DNA of 64,000 bases. It comes from Dipetalonema caudispina (Eukaryota > Nematoda > Chromadorea > Rhabditida > Onchocercidae). Below are positions 1 to 19,559 of the stretch, one piece after another. Both the position numbers and the translations under genes were made by a program. The notes below the pieces were generated by a model. It did not search any database. It had not been told where the DNA came from and saw only the letters and a program-made list of their open reading frames with translations. Location: positions 1 through 64,000 of the forward strand of contig JABVXV010000162.1 in assembly GCA_013365325.1 (NCBI GenBank), read 5' to 3'. Numbering within the stretch: the first letter of the stretch is position 1; the number at the start of each line of letters is the position of its first letter.

Positions 1-122
<122 letters not shown>

Positions 123-555
123 ATTTTTATTCATCTTTCTTTTCGAACAGAAATGCAAGGGAGAGAAAATTATTTATTTTTTTTCATTTTATTTTCATCA
201 AAAGTTATATTTCTTCATTTTATTTTTAGGTTTAGGAAAAAAAAAAAATTGGAAATTCCAGTAAGAAATAAGCACTCATATGTTATATGATTTTTTAAAG
301 TAATTAATAAAAAATTTATTATAATCGATTTATTACTATCAAATATCATTCCAAGTACAATAATTATTTAGTGTCAAATTGCTCTCATTCAATATTGAAT
401 CGATGATTGTTGTTTGATGGAAAAAGAGCCAAGTTTGAAATGTTAACTGTTATCATTTCATATCTTAACGCCTTGCAAAGTGTTTTTTTTTTCCCTGCAT
501 TTTATTCTCGTTCTATACCTTCCTTTTTTTTTTTTTTTTTTTTTTTTGATACCTT

Positions 556-1146
556 TCAACATGAACGGATGGTAAAAGAAAGATTGAGCATAACAGCTGA
601 CACTGAAAGAGGAAACAAATAAATTAATAAGTAAATAAAAAAAGAAGATGACGAAGAAAAGATGCGAAATTCATAAAAATCATTATGGAAATAGAATTTG
701 GCTAAATAAATTCTAAATTCGATATATTTTATTATTTCAAAAAAGTATACCGAAATATGCAAATAAAACTTGTGTGTTAAGTATGCATAAATTTGCATGC
801 TTATTTTCATTGCAACGATAAAAATTTTGTAGTGTTGTAAAAAAAAAAAAAAAAACTCCACACCATTACTATTATTAAACAAATAAGAAATGCTTAGTAT
901 ATGATAAAGATTGTTAATAGTATTAATATAAGAATATATATAGAAGTTGTACTTATAGCAAAAGTAATAGCAGTAGTGATAGTAATGATGTTAGCATTGA
1001 TAATATCAACATTATGGTATTGGTACTGTATCGCTGTTATGGTATGATAAAAGATGCATACCTTTTGTTTCTCTTATATATCTTATAGAAGATGTGGTTA
1101 AATTAGCATCCGCTTCGATTGCTTGCTCATCAGTAGGAGATGACAT
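556..1146 (-). CDS. Possible small minus-strand gene of two exons, unrecognised
   Basis: On the minus strand an ATG at 1146-1144 opens a 28-codon stretch beginning MSSPTDEQAIEADANL, whose balanced composition is unlike the surrounding K/N/I/F-rich translations. It ends at a good donor (AAAG then gtatgc; exon 1146-1062, phase 1). A CTCTTTCAG acceptor lies at 605-603. The exon after it, 602-556, joins in the same phase, runs 15 codons and ends in TGA at 558-556, giving about 43 residues. The same exon has a possible donor beyond that stop and is open in another phase, so the true gene could instead continue past the left edge. I do not recognise the protein. A chance arrangement is possible. 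Confidence 0.25.
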
Positions 1147-3220
1147 GGTTTGGAGAAGAAGCGGACAACAAAATGAGCAAAATGATGAGGATCAAACTCT
1201 TTAAATATCAACAGAACATATTTTCTTCACTTTTCACAACTCTATCTTCTGTTCCACTTTAACAAATCAATAGTAAAACGAGCAAAAACTTTTCAAACCT
1301 AATCATCCTTTCCTATATGTTCTTCTTTTCTTCAGTTTTCAAAAAAGAAAAATGAAAAGGAAAAGGAAAAAAAAAAACAATATACGAAATAACATTTAAA
1401 AATACAATATGATGAACAATTGGTTAAAAAATAATATTACAGCTATCTACAACAATTGCAGTAAACTTATACTGTAAATTATTTTACAATTTGTAACGAA
1501 ATGAAAAATGTAGAATTAGAGGAAAGGTACTATTGATTCAGCTGAATATGTTGCATTCTTACTTTCCCAATTTGTTTCTTCTTCAATTTCAAACCACGAA
1601 TCAATATTAATATTATTCCGAAATGTTTCATCGTCTATTCAATCGTTTCCATGGGGATTTTAAAATCATCCATCTCTTTCCTCCAACCATCATTTAATTC
1701 AAATAATATTACCTTATACTTTACCGTAACATTACCACTACCACTATCATCATCATCATCATCATTATTATTATTAAGCACCAAAGACTATCATATCGTT
1801 GTACATAAACATAGTAGTATTACATATTTCATCATTTGTCATTTTTCAATTCTTTAGATTCAATCTTTCATTTCCTCTCACTAATTATACAGAAAATCAT
1901 CATGAATATTCAACTTTTTATAATGGAATTTTAGCATTCAGACACTATCAAAATGTATTTTATTCGCTTGAATTGACTCTATTATTATCACCATCATTAA
2001 TACTATCATCATCATCATCATCATCATTGATTGTTTGATTTTACCCTTCCTTATTCACCACTATTATTATTATTACTATCATCATCATCAAAACTTACCA
2101 CCATCAGTAATTAACCAATTCCTCTTTAACTTCCGGCATTTGTACTTCTGATAAATTCATCAATCTATCCTACATTCTTTGTTGCATTCTTTTTAATGGA
2201 TAATTCTGATTCACTGCAATTTCAGTCTGTTCATTCTATTGCTAATTATTCTGCTGATAGTATCTACCACTGTTTCCTTCCTTCAGAAGTTTTCGAAGCA
2301 TTATGAATCATCGAATTGGCAACAATTGTGAAGCTTTTAATTGCTCAATCTTTCTGTTTCATTACCTAATTGTTCTTAATCCGATAATTTCAAGATTTAA
2401 CTTAATTGAAACCATAACACTTTTAATATTATTAAAAACATATAATGTTTACAATCAATTAGCTTATTGATTGGAAAAAATTGGAGTTAAAGTTATGATG
2501 AAAATGAATCAAGAAGTGGTTGAATCGTAATCGTATTATTATACTTTTATCAGAAGAAATTGATCAAAATGAATTATTCCTGAACTATTGCTACTCAAGT
2601 ATTTGCTCATTTTCATTTAGGAATTGATCATAAAAAAAAGAAGAAGAAAAAGGGAAAGGACAAATTTAATTAGAAAGCAAACACCGTATGAAATTTTATT
2701 CTATTTTCTTTTCATCAAAAAATGATGCTACAAAATGACATTTTGAAATTATCTATAATTTCTGTATTTTCTTGAAAAATTTCATTTATTTGCTGAATAT
2801 TTTGACTTCTTTTTTTTAATTCGAAAAAACTGTTCAGAATTTATTTTCGGAATTCCGAAATTTAAGTCAAATTAGTTTTATTATATGCGAAGGAAAATGA
2901 CATAATTGCACTTAGAAAATAGCATTCATACATATGACACTTTACAGTAATTAAAATTTTTAATCACTGCAAGGAATTGAAAAAGTAAAATTAGGACAAT
3001 CAAACATACATACCTTTTCAGTAAGTATTTTAAAATTGCATTCGTTTATATTCAATTATTTAATTTTTATCTTTTTTTAAAAATATTTCACATGCAAAAA
3101 GGGAAAATGGAAAAAGTGGAGTTGGTAAAATTAGATAAGAAAAAAAGATACAGGATGAGGTAAATAAATCGACAAGAAAACATCAATATATAGCATATCG
3201 TGTTATTTGAAATTCTGTTT

Positions 3221-3494
3221 ACCAATCAAATGCCTGTGGTTATTGTGTTGATGAGGTTGATCCGGTTTTTCACTGGAATGGATGTTAGTGATGCTTTTGG
3301 GTAACGTGGAAATAGGTTGTTAGATGTCAACACATCCAGTGCTCATACTTCATTGAAATTATCAACAAAACTTACTTGCACGAAATGGAATAAAAAATTA
3401 ACTGAATAAAATTGGTATTATTAGAGGAATATATTTAAAGAAAAGAAGATATCAACACCAAATAAATGCCTGTGATTATTATATTAATGAGGTT
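3221..3494. repeat. Pair of diverged 38-bp direct repeats
   Basis: Positions 3221-3258 and 3457-3494 share the pattern ACCAA...AAATGCCTGTG...TTATT...TTGATGAGGTT with a handful of substitutions. The two copies are about 236 bp apart. Both keep ATGCCTGTG followed by an open reading frame (MPVVIVLMRL and MPVIIILMRL). The differences between copies are silent or V/I exchanges, which could be chance in so short a piece. Confidence 0.6.
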
Positions 3495-4620
3495 ATTTAT
3501 TTGGTAATATTAGTTATTTGAAAAAAAATCTAATTAATTTTTTTTTTTTGGTAGATGTATGTATATTAGTTCCAGCTAATGCAAATGAAGTTACGGAAAT
3601 TATGCTGTATAAATTATAATTTAAAAAGAATTATCACAACAGATAAATTATTGCGAATAAAATTTAATGTTAGAATATTCAAAATTGTATTAAGGATCAA
3701 ATATTTGTGAAATTCAAAATTTACTTTGTATATTCATTCTTTTCTTTTACTTCTTCATCAATTTTATATTATTGAATTTGTTTAATGTTTTGTTTAAATA
3801 ATACATTGTTGATAGATTAAATTAATGGGTAAATTAAACTTCCCAATAAGACAGCCATTGACATCAGAGAAATTGGAAGAAATGATAAGCTTGAAGCAAA
3901 ACTGAAACAAATTCGATCAATTAGTAATTAATTTCGCAATACTATAATGAATTGCGTAATTGTTTCATTTGTTAAACAAATTCATTGCTGTAATCATTAA
4001 TTGCATTTGACATAATCCATTAATAATTCCAAAATTCTTTTGAATTCTTTTTTTTTTTTTTTCATTTCATATTTTTATTTCAATACAAATGAATTTTTTT
4101 TTTCCTTTTCTTTTTCATTTAAATGGAAACATTTTAATACGTCATATTCGTGCATTTTCTCTATGCAACATTCCTATTAGCAAATGTCTTTGAGAAGAAA
4201 AAAAAAAAAAAAAAAAAAAGTTTTAAAATCGAATTATTCTTCAAATGAAACGATGTTTGCATGATTAGCTTGTAAATATATGTTTTTTGCAAAGTTTTCC
4301 TGTCATTTTTCACAAACTGAAATAACGAAATGCTTCAATAGTTTTAAGTACTTTTTGGAGAATAGAAAATAAAACTATATAATATAAGCGAATGCTTTAA
4401 AATTTTATTTTATTTTTTCTCCTGAAATTTCCAAGGAAAATGAAAGATAAGAGAAGGACAAAGGGGAGGGGGAAAAAAAAAAACCCTCCCGTTGATTTAT
4501 ATCGGATGCTTTAATGATGAGTAATCCATGCTTATTTCCTTCAACCTTTCTTCCGTTTTTTTTTTTTTTTTTTTTTGTCTCTCCTTTCAACATTTATTTC
4601 AAATCCATAAAATGATTTAT

Positions 4621-4685
4621 CCCTCTCTCTCTCTCTCTCCCTCTCTCTCTCTCTCCCTCTCTCTTCCTCTCTTTCTCTCACCCTC
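4621..4685. repeat. CT-rich microsatellite
   Basis: An imperfect (CT)n array of about 65 bases, interrupted by CCC and TTCC units. Confidence 0.9.
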
Positions 4686-4973
4686 TGTCAAACAAAAATA
4701 AATACAAATGCATACATAATTTATGATCGATATAGATTTTTCTTTCCGAAAGAAAACAATTTTAATCAAAAAATGGTAAATAAATTTCTCTCCTATCCTA
4801 TTGTTTTTTGTGATGAGTTATTTGGAAAAATTTCTTTCCTTTTTTGTTTTTCAATTATACTTTGCAAATTGTTTCTTTTATTGTCATTTGAAATTATTAT
4901 TCAATTTAAATAACAATGATAGATAATATATATATATATATAATATTATTTTCCATTTATTATTTTTATTTTT

Positions 4974-5100
4974 AGGCATACATCTACAAATTGTGAAACC
5001 ATTTTAAGGCAGGCATATAATTTATCAATTGGAAAACCATTTTTAAAGCATACATTTATCAGTCGTAAAAGTATTCTAAGGCATTCATCTATTAGCCAGT
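4974..5100. repeat. Degenerate tandem minisatellite, about 3.5 copies of a 33-39 bp unit
   Basis: Four successive segments begin with GGCATACATCTA, GGCAGGCATATAAT, AGCATACATTTAT and GGCATTCATCTAT. The first three end in a CCATTTTAA or TATTCTAA-like box. The shared pattern is (A/G)GCATxCATxTAxxA...GTxxAAAxxATTxTAA. It lies about 1.1 kb before the first kinase exon visible here. Confidence 0.55.
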
Positions 5101-5204
5101 GAAATAGATTCCATTAAAAAAATATAGTAATAATATATCTTATTTTAAGTAATAAATATATTTATTGCTTTTTAAATGCAAGAAATAGAAATATGAATTT
5201 CATT

Positions 5205-5235
<31 letters not shown>

Positions 5236-6179
5236 CTTTGAGAATGAACATGTGAGGGGAAATGGTAGAGAATTGAAGGAGGAGTTTATTTATGAAAGAA
5301 AAGTTTGAAGTTATTAGAGGAAAACGATAAGTATTATATGTATTGTATAATTTTAGAATTTATTTTATCTTTAGTAATAAATATTTTAGAAATTTACCGA
5401 ATAAAAAAAAAAAAAAAAAAAAAAAAGAAACAAAGAAAAAATGTTGTCCACAATGTTTCAAACTGTCTTAAATGCTATATAATTTGTAGATTTCATTCCA
5501 TTTTCGATATTGGCATTATTAATAATTTCAACAGTTAATTTAATCATCTAAATTGTTTCATTAGCTAATTCCATTTTAAATAATCATTGATTTATTAAGT
5601 GATAATAATAATAATTAATCTTTATCTTTATCAACATTTTTTCTCCTTTAATCATCTTTTTTTCTCACTCTTTCCACGTACATTTATTTTCTTGATTATA
5701 TTATCATAAAATTTTAGCTATTATCTTTACGAAACTGTTGGATTATTTAACCTTACTGAAGATATTTGGTAATTTAGGGTTTAAAAAAAAAAAAAATAAA
5801 ATAAAAGATTCGAAGCAACACGTGTGTTGAGTTATTTTTTTATCGAACAAATGATATATTTGAAAGTTAGCTCATAAAATGATGTAAATCATCTAATTTA
5901 GTAAAAAAATTTGAAATTTCAAGTGACTTATTTCGATTTTTCGTACTTCGTCATTTCGAAATATTTTGTTCTGTTTGGCATCATTACATTATTTCGATCA
6001 TATCATATTCATATCAAAAATATAATAATCAGTAATACATTTTCGTACGGTATAAAGTAGTAATTAGATTCTTGAAATTTTAAATTTAAACTTCAATATA
6101 TTCCATTATGAAATATTTTATAGGTGTTATTTTGAAATATCGTATGTTTTTTTTTTTTTTTTTTTTTGCTTAATAATAG

Positions 6180-10760
<4,581 letters not shown>

Positions 10761-10791
10761 ATTGTGGTTAACGTAGTATCCTATACTGATG

Positions 10792-10797
10792 AATAAA
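10792..10797 (+). terminator. Polyadenylation signal of the PI 4-kinase gene
   Basis: AATAAA begins 32 bases after the TAA stop at 10758-10760. A very short 3' untranslated region is plausible for a nematode gene. Cleavage would fall near 10810-10825. Confidence 0.5.
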
Positions 10798-12513
10798 ACT
10801 GAACATTTGTTGTGTTTCATCAAATCTGATAACGATTGAAAAATTGCGTAATCATCGAAATCATCGTTAAACTGATAAGCAATCTGATAAAAATTGGATA
10901 TTATTTTCCAAAAAGAAAGAACCAATATGCTCCTGACAAATCATATAAATAGCTAACGGAAACGGTTGTTCATGTTTTGTTTTTAAAGACATTTGAAAAA
11001 TTTGTTAAATCTTCGAGTTAGGTTAATTGTTAATTGGAACAACAACAGCTGTAATGTTATGGAAAAAAAAAAGAAGGAAAAAATTGGTAATCATGAAGTG
11101 TTAGGAAAAGAAAAGAAGATAAGAAAATTTCAATCAACATTGAAATGCAATAGTTGAACGTATTTGTTTGACACAAAAACTTAATGGAACTTAACATTTA
11201 GCGACAAATAAATCATTTTTTTTTTTTCTTTCTTTTCTTCCAATCTTACATTTCGAAGAGAATTTTTCTTCTTTTCCATCTTTTTTTCTTTTTTTTTTTG
11301 TTTTTTTTTTCTCTCAATGTTTGTAAGATTTCAAGGTAGATAGTTTTATTTTTGAATATATTCCTACACATAGCTGATTTGAGATAGCATATCAAATCGT
11401 ATCAAACGTAGATTTGAAAGCATCTATTGTTATTATATGAAAATATTTTGTATATCAGTCAATTAAATCATCCCAATTTACAACGACAAATTATGGTAGA
11501 ATAAATGATAGTGCTTTCATGATATCAGATTCCTTGACCTATGTTTGAAGATTGAATTTATCAGATGTTTTTTTTTTTCCTCCTTTACTTTGCCAATCAT
11601 CTTGTTCACATTTTTTTTTCGTTTTTTTCTTTTTCTTTTTTTTTTTTTCAAAAAACACCAACTGTTCCTTTAAATAATACTTGCTAAGATTTTCAAAAAT
11701 TTCAAAATTTAAAATTTTGCTTTAAATAAAAATTCGATTTCGATCCTATTCATGTAAATTTTAAAACAATAGATTACTATTGTGAATTATTTATGTAAAA
11801 AAATTCTTTTTTATTTCTTACATATATAATTCACAGTAGTAATTTTTTTGTTTCAGAATTCATAAATTTATATGTTTGTCAGCTGGATCTATTTCTTTGG
11901 GATATAAGCAATATTTTCTTACTGATAAAATATAAACCTTTAACAACTAATCAATCAATTTAAACATTATAAATGTTGCTAGTGTTAACCTTAGAAGTAA
12001 ACTACTAAAGCTTTATTTAATCGAAATTATCATCTCATAAATTCTCAATTATATACGAAATTTTGCGATTACGTCAAATGATGTAACAAAACAATTCGTC
12101 GTAAATTTTCATATTTTTAATAATTAATATTAGACAATCTCCTATGACATTCCAGAGCGTGAAGTGATGGTATAAAAATGAAATGGGACAAAAAAAAATA
12201 AATTGATTTTCTTATTGTTCATTTTAAAATTTAATGATATTATTGAGATGATTGAGAATTTCACACTGCTTAGGTATTTCGAGAAGTGTGAAAATAAAAA
12301 AGGTAAAGAAAAAAAAATGAAAATTTAAAATTTCATTCCGTTACCTTTCTCTTGTCTAATGTTTGTTCCATGAGGCTATATTTAAACTGTAAAAAATTGA
12401 GAACAAAAAAAAAATTGGAATGACCTGATTATTGAAACCATATGATTCAGTTAAGTGTAATCATTTCCGGATGTTTAAAAGAAGATTTCCCTACTATTAC
12501 AGAAAAGGAAAAG

Positions 12514-12544
<31 letters not shown>

Positions 12545-12795
12545 TAGGAAGAGAGATGAGAGCTATATTAATCTGTGAAAGATTTGTGAAGCGTAAAATA
12601 CTTTAAAATTTGTTTACATTAAATATGTAGCTGTGTCCTTTATCAAAATCATTGGGATAGTTTGATTTAATTCTATCCGAAAAAGTGGGAAACTGTATCA
12701 TTTTATTCAAATGGTAACATCATCACTGATGATGACAACAACAGTGATGATTAAATGACAGAATAGAACAGATCAGGAAAAGAATGAAGGAAGAA

Positions 12796-12945
12796 ATGAA
12801 ATTGTTGTGTTATCCAATACGTATGTCCATGTTGTATACAACAGAGAAAATGGTACAAGCGCAAAAGGACCGTCCAAAATTGCTCTTTCACTTTCGCATA
12901 TATTTAAGAAGACCGATCCGACTCATCATTTTTGCATATTTTTAG
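12796..12945 (+). CDS. Possible small ORF of 49 codons
   Basis: The frame runs from ATG at 12796 to TAG at 12943-12945. Its middle part (TTEKMVQAQKDRPKLL) is less AT-biased than the surroundings. A second plus frame is open over the same bases. No homologue is recognised and no splice sites were found. The sequence could equally be a non-coding exon or chance. Confidence 0.12.
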   Translation: MKLLCYPIRMSMLYTTEKMVQAQKDRPKLLFHFRIYLRRPIRLIIFAYF

Positions 12946-15900
12946 AGGACAAAATCAGTCAAATTCTATATTATTTTCTCAATCATATACGCTCTTTTTT
13001 TTTTTTTTTTTTTTCCCGCATTACCATTTATTTCATCCTGACAATCATTCTCTCTCTTTCTCTCTCTCCCTCTCCCTCTCTTTCTCTCTCTCCCTATATA
13101 TATATAACTTTCTTTTTTCCTTCTAAAAGATTTTTATCAAATAAAAATCCATTTCTTTTTCTTTTTTGTACTTATTTAATAATTATAAATTACTTACCAA
13201 ATAATATTATATGATATAAATAATGCATATATATATTATATATTATATATAGCTTATACGAGAATGGAATTCAAATCTATCATTTAATATATTTTGTTGT
13301 ATAAATATGATCATTCAATAGTGATGCATGCTTTTTATTTGAATACAATTATTCATGTTGCAAGCAAAAATGTATTTTTCAAATGGGTATCAAAGATTTT
13401 TAGTGCTTTATTGAAGTGATATATATATATATTTATGTATGGTCGATTATTTGTTTACATAATTGTTAATAACATGAATTCCGTAATCGTAAAATACTTC
13501 TTTTGAATGCTTTACAAATCATTTCTATTTATCTTTTTATCATCATTTATTTCATTTCACAATCATTATCTTTTCCTTTTCATCTTTTCAATTTTTGTTA
13601 AAGAAGGCATCTTTTTTTTTTTTTTTTTGTATATAAATATAAATATAAATATATTTGTTCTAAAATAAATTTATGAAGGAAAATTCTTTTTTTCATTACA
13701 ATTAATTTTTATTTATTATTATTAATATTGTATTGTACTATCATCCAAAACTCTTCTTCTTTTTTTTTTCTTTTTTTTTATTGATAAAATTTGATATGGT
13801 AGCTTCTGATAAGCTTAAGAGGAAAATGTTAATTTGTACATTCCATACAAAATTTCTTCTTTTGCACAAAAAAAAAAAAGAGAAAAAATTAACAATCATT
13901 AGAACTTATCTTTTTTTCAAATCGTCATTTCTTACTGTATCGATTAAAATCAAAAATTTTGCCGTATTACAATTTTATGTAATATTTATTTGAATATAGT
14001 CATATTCTTATATTTAAATAGAAATTTAAGTATACTTATACACGTGTAGTTATTCCCAAGTAAACGTATATACGAGTGTTATAAATAGAATATTCAATTA
14101 CAGGTACCATTTTCAAGTAACATTTCTTTGTAATAACAAAAAAAAAAAGATTGCATAAGTCCTATTTTTCAATTCTTTTACGTATCCATGAAACTTTTCT
14201 TCTTATCGTTTCTTTCTTTTCTTTTTTTAGGAAAAAAAAGGCTTTAAAAGATTTTAAATAAATTGCAATAAAAGGTATGGAAACAGTTTTTTTTTTTTTT
14301 TTGGAATCAAATGAAATTTCTAGAATTCAATCATTTTTTTAATACTTCGATATTATTATAATGAGAAGAAGTGAATTTAAAAGATTTCATTTTCTCTTTC
14401 TGAAAATTTCATTTACTGAAGGACAATAACTTCTAATGAAATATTTTCCCAACATTAAAGTAGCTTCGTGTTTGTTTAAATTGAGTTTAACCATTGCCTT
14501 AATTGGTACTAATTGCGACACTTGAACTTGAACTTTCACGAAGGACAAATTTCTCTCTCATAATTACTTGGTAAGCAGAAAATTGTTGTCATTTTCATTG
14601 ACTTCTCGAATTGGTATCCATTTAACTTTCTATCAGTTTCCTTTTCGGAATTTATGATTGAATGAGGAAATTTTTACTTTAAATTCAAATTTAAAATGAA
14701 TTGTTTCTTTCATCAGTGCTTTTAAAAGTCTCAAAAGATGGAATGTTGCAACTAGCAGTAAGAAATTTGACAATTTCTTACTGAAAATAATTCCTATCTT
14801 AAATTATCTAACATAACCTTTGCTTGTTAGATTTATTGAATGTGAGGTATGATTGTCATTTATAATTTTGTTTTGAAAATTTCACACTATAGAGTATTTA
14901 TTCTAAATGTGATAAAATTTACAAATTCAAATATCTTTCATCTTTTCCCTTTCCCCCTCTCTTTCCCATTCGTTTCACTTCATGATGAAACTATTGAAAA
15001 TGACAAATACATAAATTAAATCATCCTAATAATTGAAGATTGCAAAAAAAAAAAAAAAAAAAAAAAATATTTTTATAAATTCATATAATAAATTCAAATG
15101 TAAGTATTGTACAAATTATAGCATTGACAATTTTTTATTTCACTTTATCCTTGGCCTGAAATTTCTGGATTATTTATTTTCAACATTATTGGCTTTTTTC
15201 CTCCCCTCACCTCTCCTTGTTTTCCCTTCTCGTTTTCTCAACAAAAAAAAAAAAAAGGGAAAAAAAAAAGAAAGAAAGAAACTTTTAATACAAATTTGAT
15301 CGTTACAATCATCGTTCATTCCTTCTATTATTATTATTATTATTATCAAGATTTCCGGATTCATATTTTTTCCAATCAAACATCATCATTTAACCATTGA
15401 AGTGTGTTTAACAAGAATTTTGAAAATTGCCATCATATATACTAACTGTTCTGTTATACGGATGAATCAATAATTCAGGACAATGACATACGTTTGTCAA
15501 TTTGACGACAATTACAATTGGATTATTTTTCTTATTGTGTATGCATGTTGCATGTATGCATGCATGTTATGTGTATGTTTAAGTATTACAATGTTAAAAA
15601 TGGCTTCATATATATATATACATATATATTGAATATATTTACGATTAGAAATACAAAATTTGATTATTGGAAGATGATTTTGATAGAAAGAGCTTTGCCG
15701 TTATTAGGTAATGGTGAGGTCATCGTAGTAATTGTTGTAACTTTTCAATTCTTTTTAATTCACCTCACCGAAATATTTTCATCGTTTTATTAGCACTTAA
15801 AATATCTTTCAATATCATTTATTTCATTACCATTTTGTCTTAAAATTTTTTTTTTTTACGATAGTTTTTATGATTGCAATTTCTAGACATTATTATCATC

Positions 15901-16942
15901 ATCGTTATCATTATTGATATTTTCCTTATCAAAATCATTTAAGGTACGATAGACACAAGTTAACATCATAAACTATCAACTAACAGTGGTAATAATAGTA
16001 CTGTTCTCCGTTAGTTTGATGTTTCTAAAATCTTTCACGATACCATGGATTAAGATGATGTTGTTGTAAAAGTTATAATTCAACCTGTTTCATTTTTCAT
16101 TTTATCATCTTTAATAATGTTAAAATGATTATAAATCTGATAGTCCACTATGCCATACAGCAAATATTACTTGTTTTCTGTATTACAACTTCCTTCATAT
16201 ATCCGTCAAATTGCATATATTTGATTGGAATCATTTTTATTATATCCTTTAAATTTTTGTAACTGTAACATTCGGAAGTTTAGTTTATCATAAATGTGGG
16301 AGAATTTAATAATATATAAATTTGCTAATTACTTTTGGAAATATATAAATTGAAATTCAATAATCTAAATGACATAAATAAGTAAATAAATATATAAAAT
16401 GGATTTTCGAAAAAATAAGATATTCGAATTATTTGATAAATTTTCCCTTAATGTTTTTGTACATGATATACTTACTCTGTATATGCAATAATACTATTCA
16501 CTACCTACCGGATGTTTTTGGTAGAATTTATTACAGTTTGAAATTTGTTATACTAGAAAATATTTTTCGATAAACATTTATTTTAATGGGAACATTTTAA
16601 ATTGCATGCTTTAACCTCGATGTAATGAAATCAGTATCATCCTTATTTATTATTATTATTATTTTTATTTATCACCACCTTTTTATTACTATTGTTTTAT
16701 CATTATTATTATTATCATTGCTATTTATCATTATTACTATCATTGATATTATGAATATTATTATTATTACTCTAATCACTATTACTAATTTCCTCTATTA
16801 AATTTGAAACTTTTTGCATATTTTCTTTAACTTTAATTTTCCTTTCAGATTTTCTCACTATTATTGTTCACATTTTTCTATTTCAATTTGTTACCATACA
16901 TACAATGCATTAGCATAGCCATTATTGATTTTCTATTCGATT

Positions 16943-16983
<41 letters not shown>

Positions 16984-19559
16984 CTGATATAATAATTAAA
17001 TTTACTAGGAATTTTGACATTGAATTTTGGTAAAAGTGTTATTCTTATTGCTATTGTTCGTGTTGTTGCTATTGGTCATCAGCAAAATTCCAATAGTAAC
17101 GAACGAAATGGAATTCTTCCCAAATGTGATAATATGAAATTTCTATTTGCAGTTTCTTTTTTTCCTTTAAATTTGAAATTTTACTCATTAGTATGAAATT
17201 TTCACTGCATTAGATACATCTAGAAAAATAGATTCATTCAAAGTTATTATTTTGCATAATTACTTCTGAACATAATTATATATTTTTTGTGTAAAAAAAA
17301 AAAAAAAAAAGTTAAGCATTTTGGATTTATATTTGAAAATTTCGAAATTCAACACATAAATTTCGCATTTTTTCCTTTTCTTAGATTTTCATAATTGTAC
17401 TAAACTATTTCACTTCCTTAATAAAAATTTAACAATTTTGTTACAGTTCGTTTCGACATAAAAACATCAAAATTATTATTTTCAGTCGTCATGTTTTATT
17501 TAATTGAGAAATACAAATGTCAACTGTATTTTTCCTATTGCAAAAATATTTTTCTAACATTTATGAAACAAAATGAAATTATGATAAACTATATCGTTTA
17601 TCTCTATCTTATATTTTCCTCTCTTTTTGTAATACTTTGACAAATTAAAAATTATTACAATATTTTCAACCATAGCATTACAATTTCTTCCCTACTATAT
17701 TGATGGTATTAATTTGTCCTAAATTTATTCTTAATTTTGATCTTAATAATCTTAGATAACTTTATAATTTCATTCTTCTCCCAAATAAACAATTCTTCTC
17801 ATTCTTTCATGACAATTTCATCTTCTCATCATTTATTATGTACTTTGTAAGTTTGTCTCCATAAAAATTAAGGAAACGTCGAAAATATGCGGCAAACATA
17901 AATAAACAGGCATGCAGTAAAATAAAATGATAAAAAAAGAAAATAAAAGAAAAAAAAAAAAAAAAAAAAAAAGTGAGTGGCAAACAAAATTGAATACCCT
18001 CCATTTCATAGTTCAAATGAAATAGATTAAGGATTGAATTTCTATCTTTACCTTTTATTCTCATTACAATTTCTCCTACTTTATATTCAGTTGTTCACTT
18101 ATCTTATTATATTGTCAATCTTTTCTATTTTAAAATTGATTTTGAAAATGCCATTTGAAATTTGATTTCAAAATTAGCATTTCAATTTTTTTTTCTAAAT
18201 TAACATTTTAACATATCGAAAAAATTTTTTATCTTAGTAATTGATGTAATCAACAAAATTTGATAATATCTAACTGTTGTAAATTATCGTTTGTTGTTTC
18301 ATTCATTTATTTTTTTATTATTTTTTTTTTTTTGCATTGATACGTGTATTGATAGATGTACAAATAGATGATTGATTGATTGATGTAAATGGATGCTTTG
18401 TTAAACTGTTGTGTTTCTGAAATCATTGATGAAATTTTCGAAATTTTTACTTTCTTTTTTGTTTTCCACAGATAATAATTTCAAAATATATTTATTAAAT
18501 CAATTTTCATCGAAAAAAAAAAAAAAAAAAAAGTCTGTCAGTAATATTGACTGATGATGAAATTAGAAATCCTAAATGGTAAAGGCTTACTGTCAAAAAC
18601 CGCCTCATTATGCGCGAAATATTTTAATGACATGAAGAAATTGGCAATTTTGATAATATGATATGTGGTATAATATTTCTCATCGTTGTACGTTGAATAC
18701 ATCAATTTTCCAAAGTATGAAAGAACTTGTTTTCGTATCAATCAATCAATCAATCAAAGAAAGATTATTAAATAATGGATGAATGGTGAATGATGCCATT
18801 ATAAATAAACGTCGGAAGAGATATTTTCACGTTAAATGAGGTAAAATCTAAGAAATTGAAATTATTCCATATCAATTTAATTGTAATTTGAAAAAAGGAA
18901 AAAAAAAATTAAAGAATGAAAAAAAAAAAAGTGGCATTTTATAATTACGTCTTTTTTTTTTTTCTTTTTGATAATGATTGCCGTATGATTGATTTGGTCA
19001 TTCATTCAAATCCATTTGATATATTTGAATGAATTAAATTTTTACTTTGTAAAAATTTAAAATGTATTCTGGATTACTAGTAATAATTGGTAACTGTTAA
19101 TGGTTGTTACATTATGGATTAGATAGGATAAATTGAACAATGTATTTTCCACTTGCAAACAATAATTTTCATATCGATTAATTTTATTTTTGCCTCAAAT
19201 TTAGTCTATAAAATTGAAAATTTACCCTTTTTTTTCCTCTTTTTTCTTTTCGTTTGTTTTTTTTTTTTTTTTTTTTAATCTTTTTAAAACTTTTATCTTC
19301 GTTTACATTGTAAATATAGCAAATGCATTTTATCATTTTTATACCAAATATGTTTTTTTTTTTTTTTGAATATCCACAATATATTGTTAGCATTTTTGCC
19401 TAATGTCAACTTCAATACCATTTATTGGCAAAAATAGGTTAGGAAATGGAAAAATTTTGTCGTTAAAAAAAAAAAAATGCTAAATGTGCAAATTTATTCG
19501 AATATATTTAAGTTGAGTAGTAATTGATACTAGTAAAAATGATAATGATAATGGTAATA

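Noticed and set aside
12807..13214. ORF of 135 codons
   Set aside because: Its second half is poly-T and CT repeat. The first third overlaps the small ORF candidate at 12796 in another frame.
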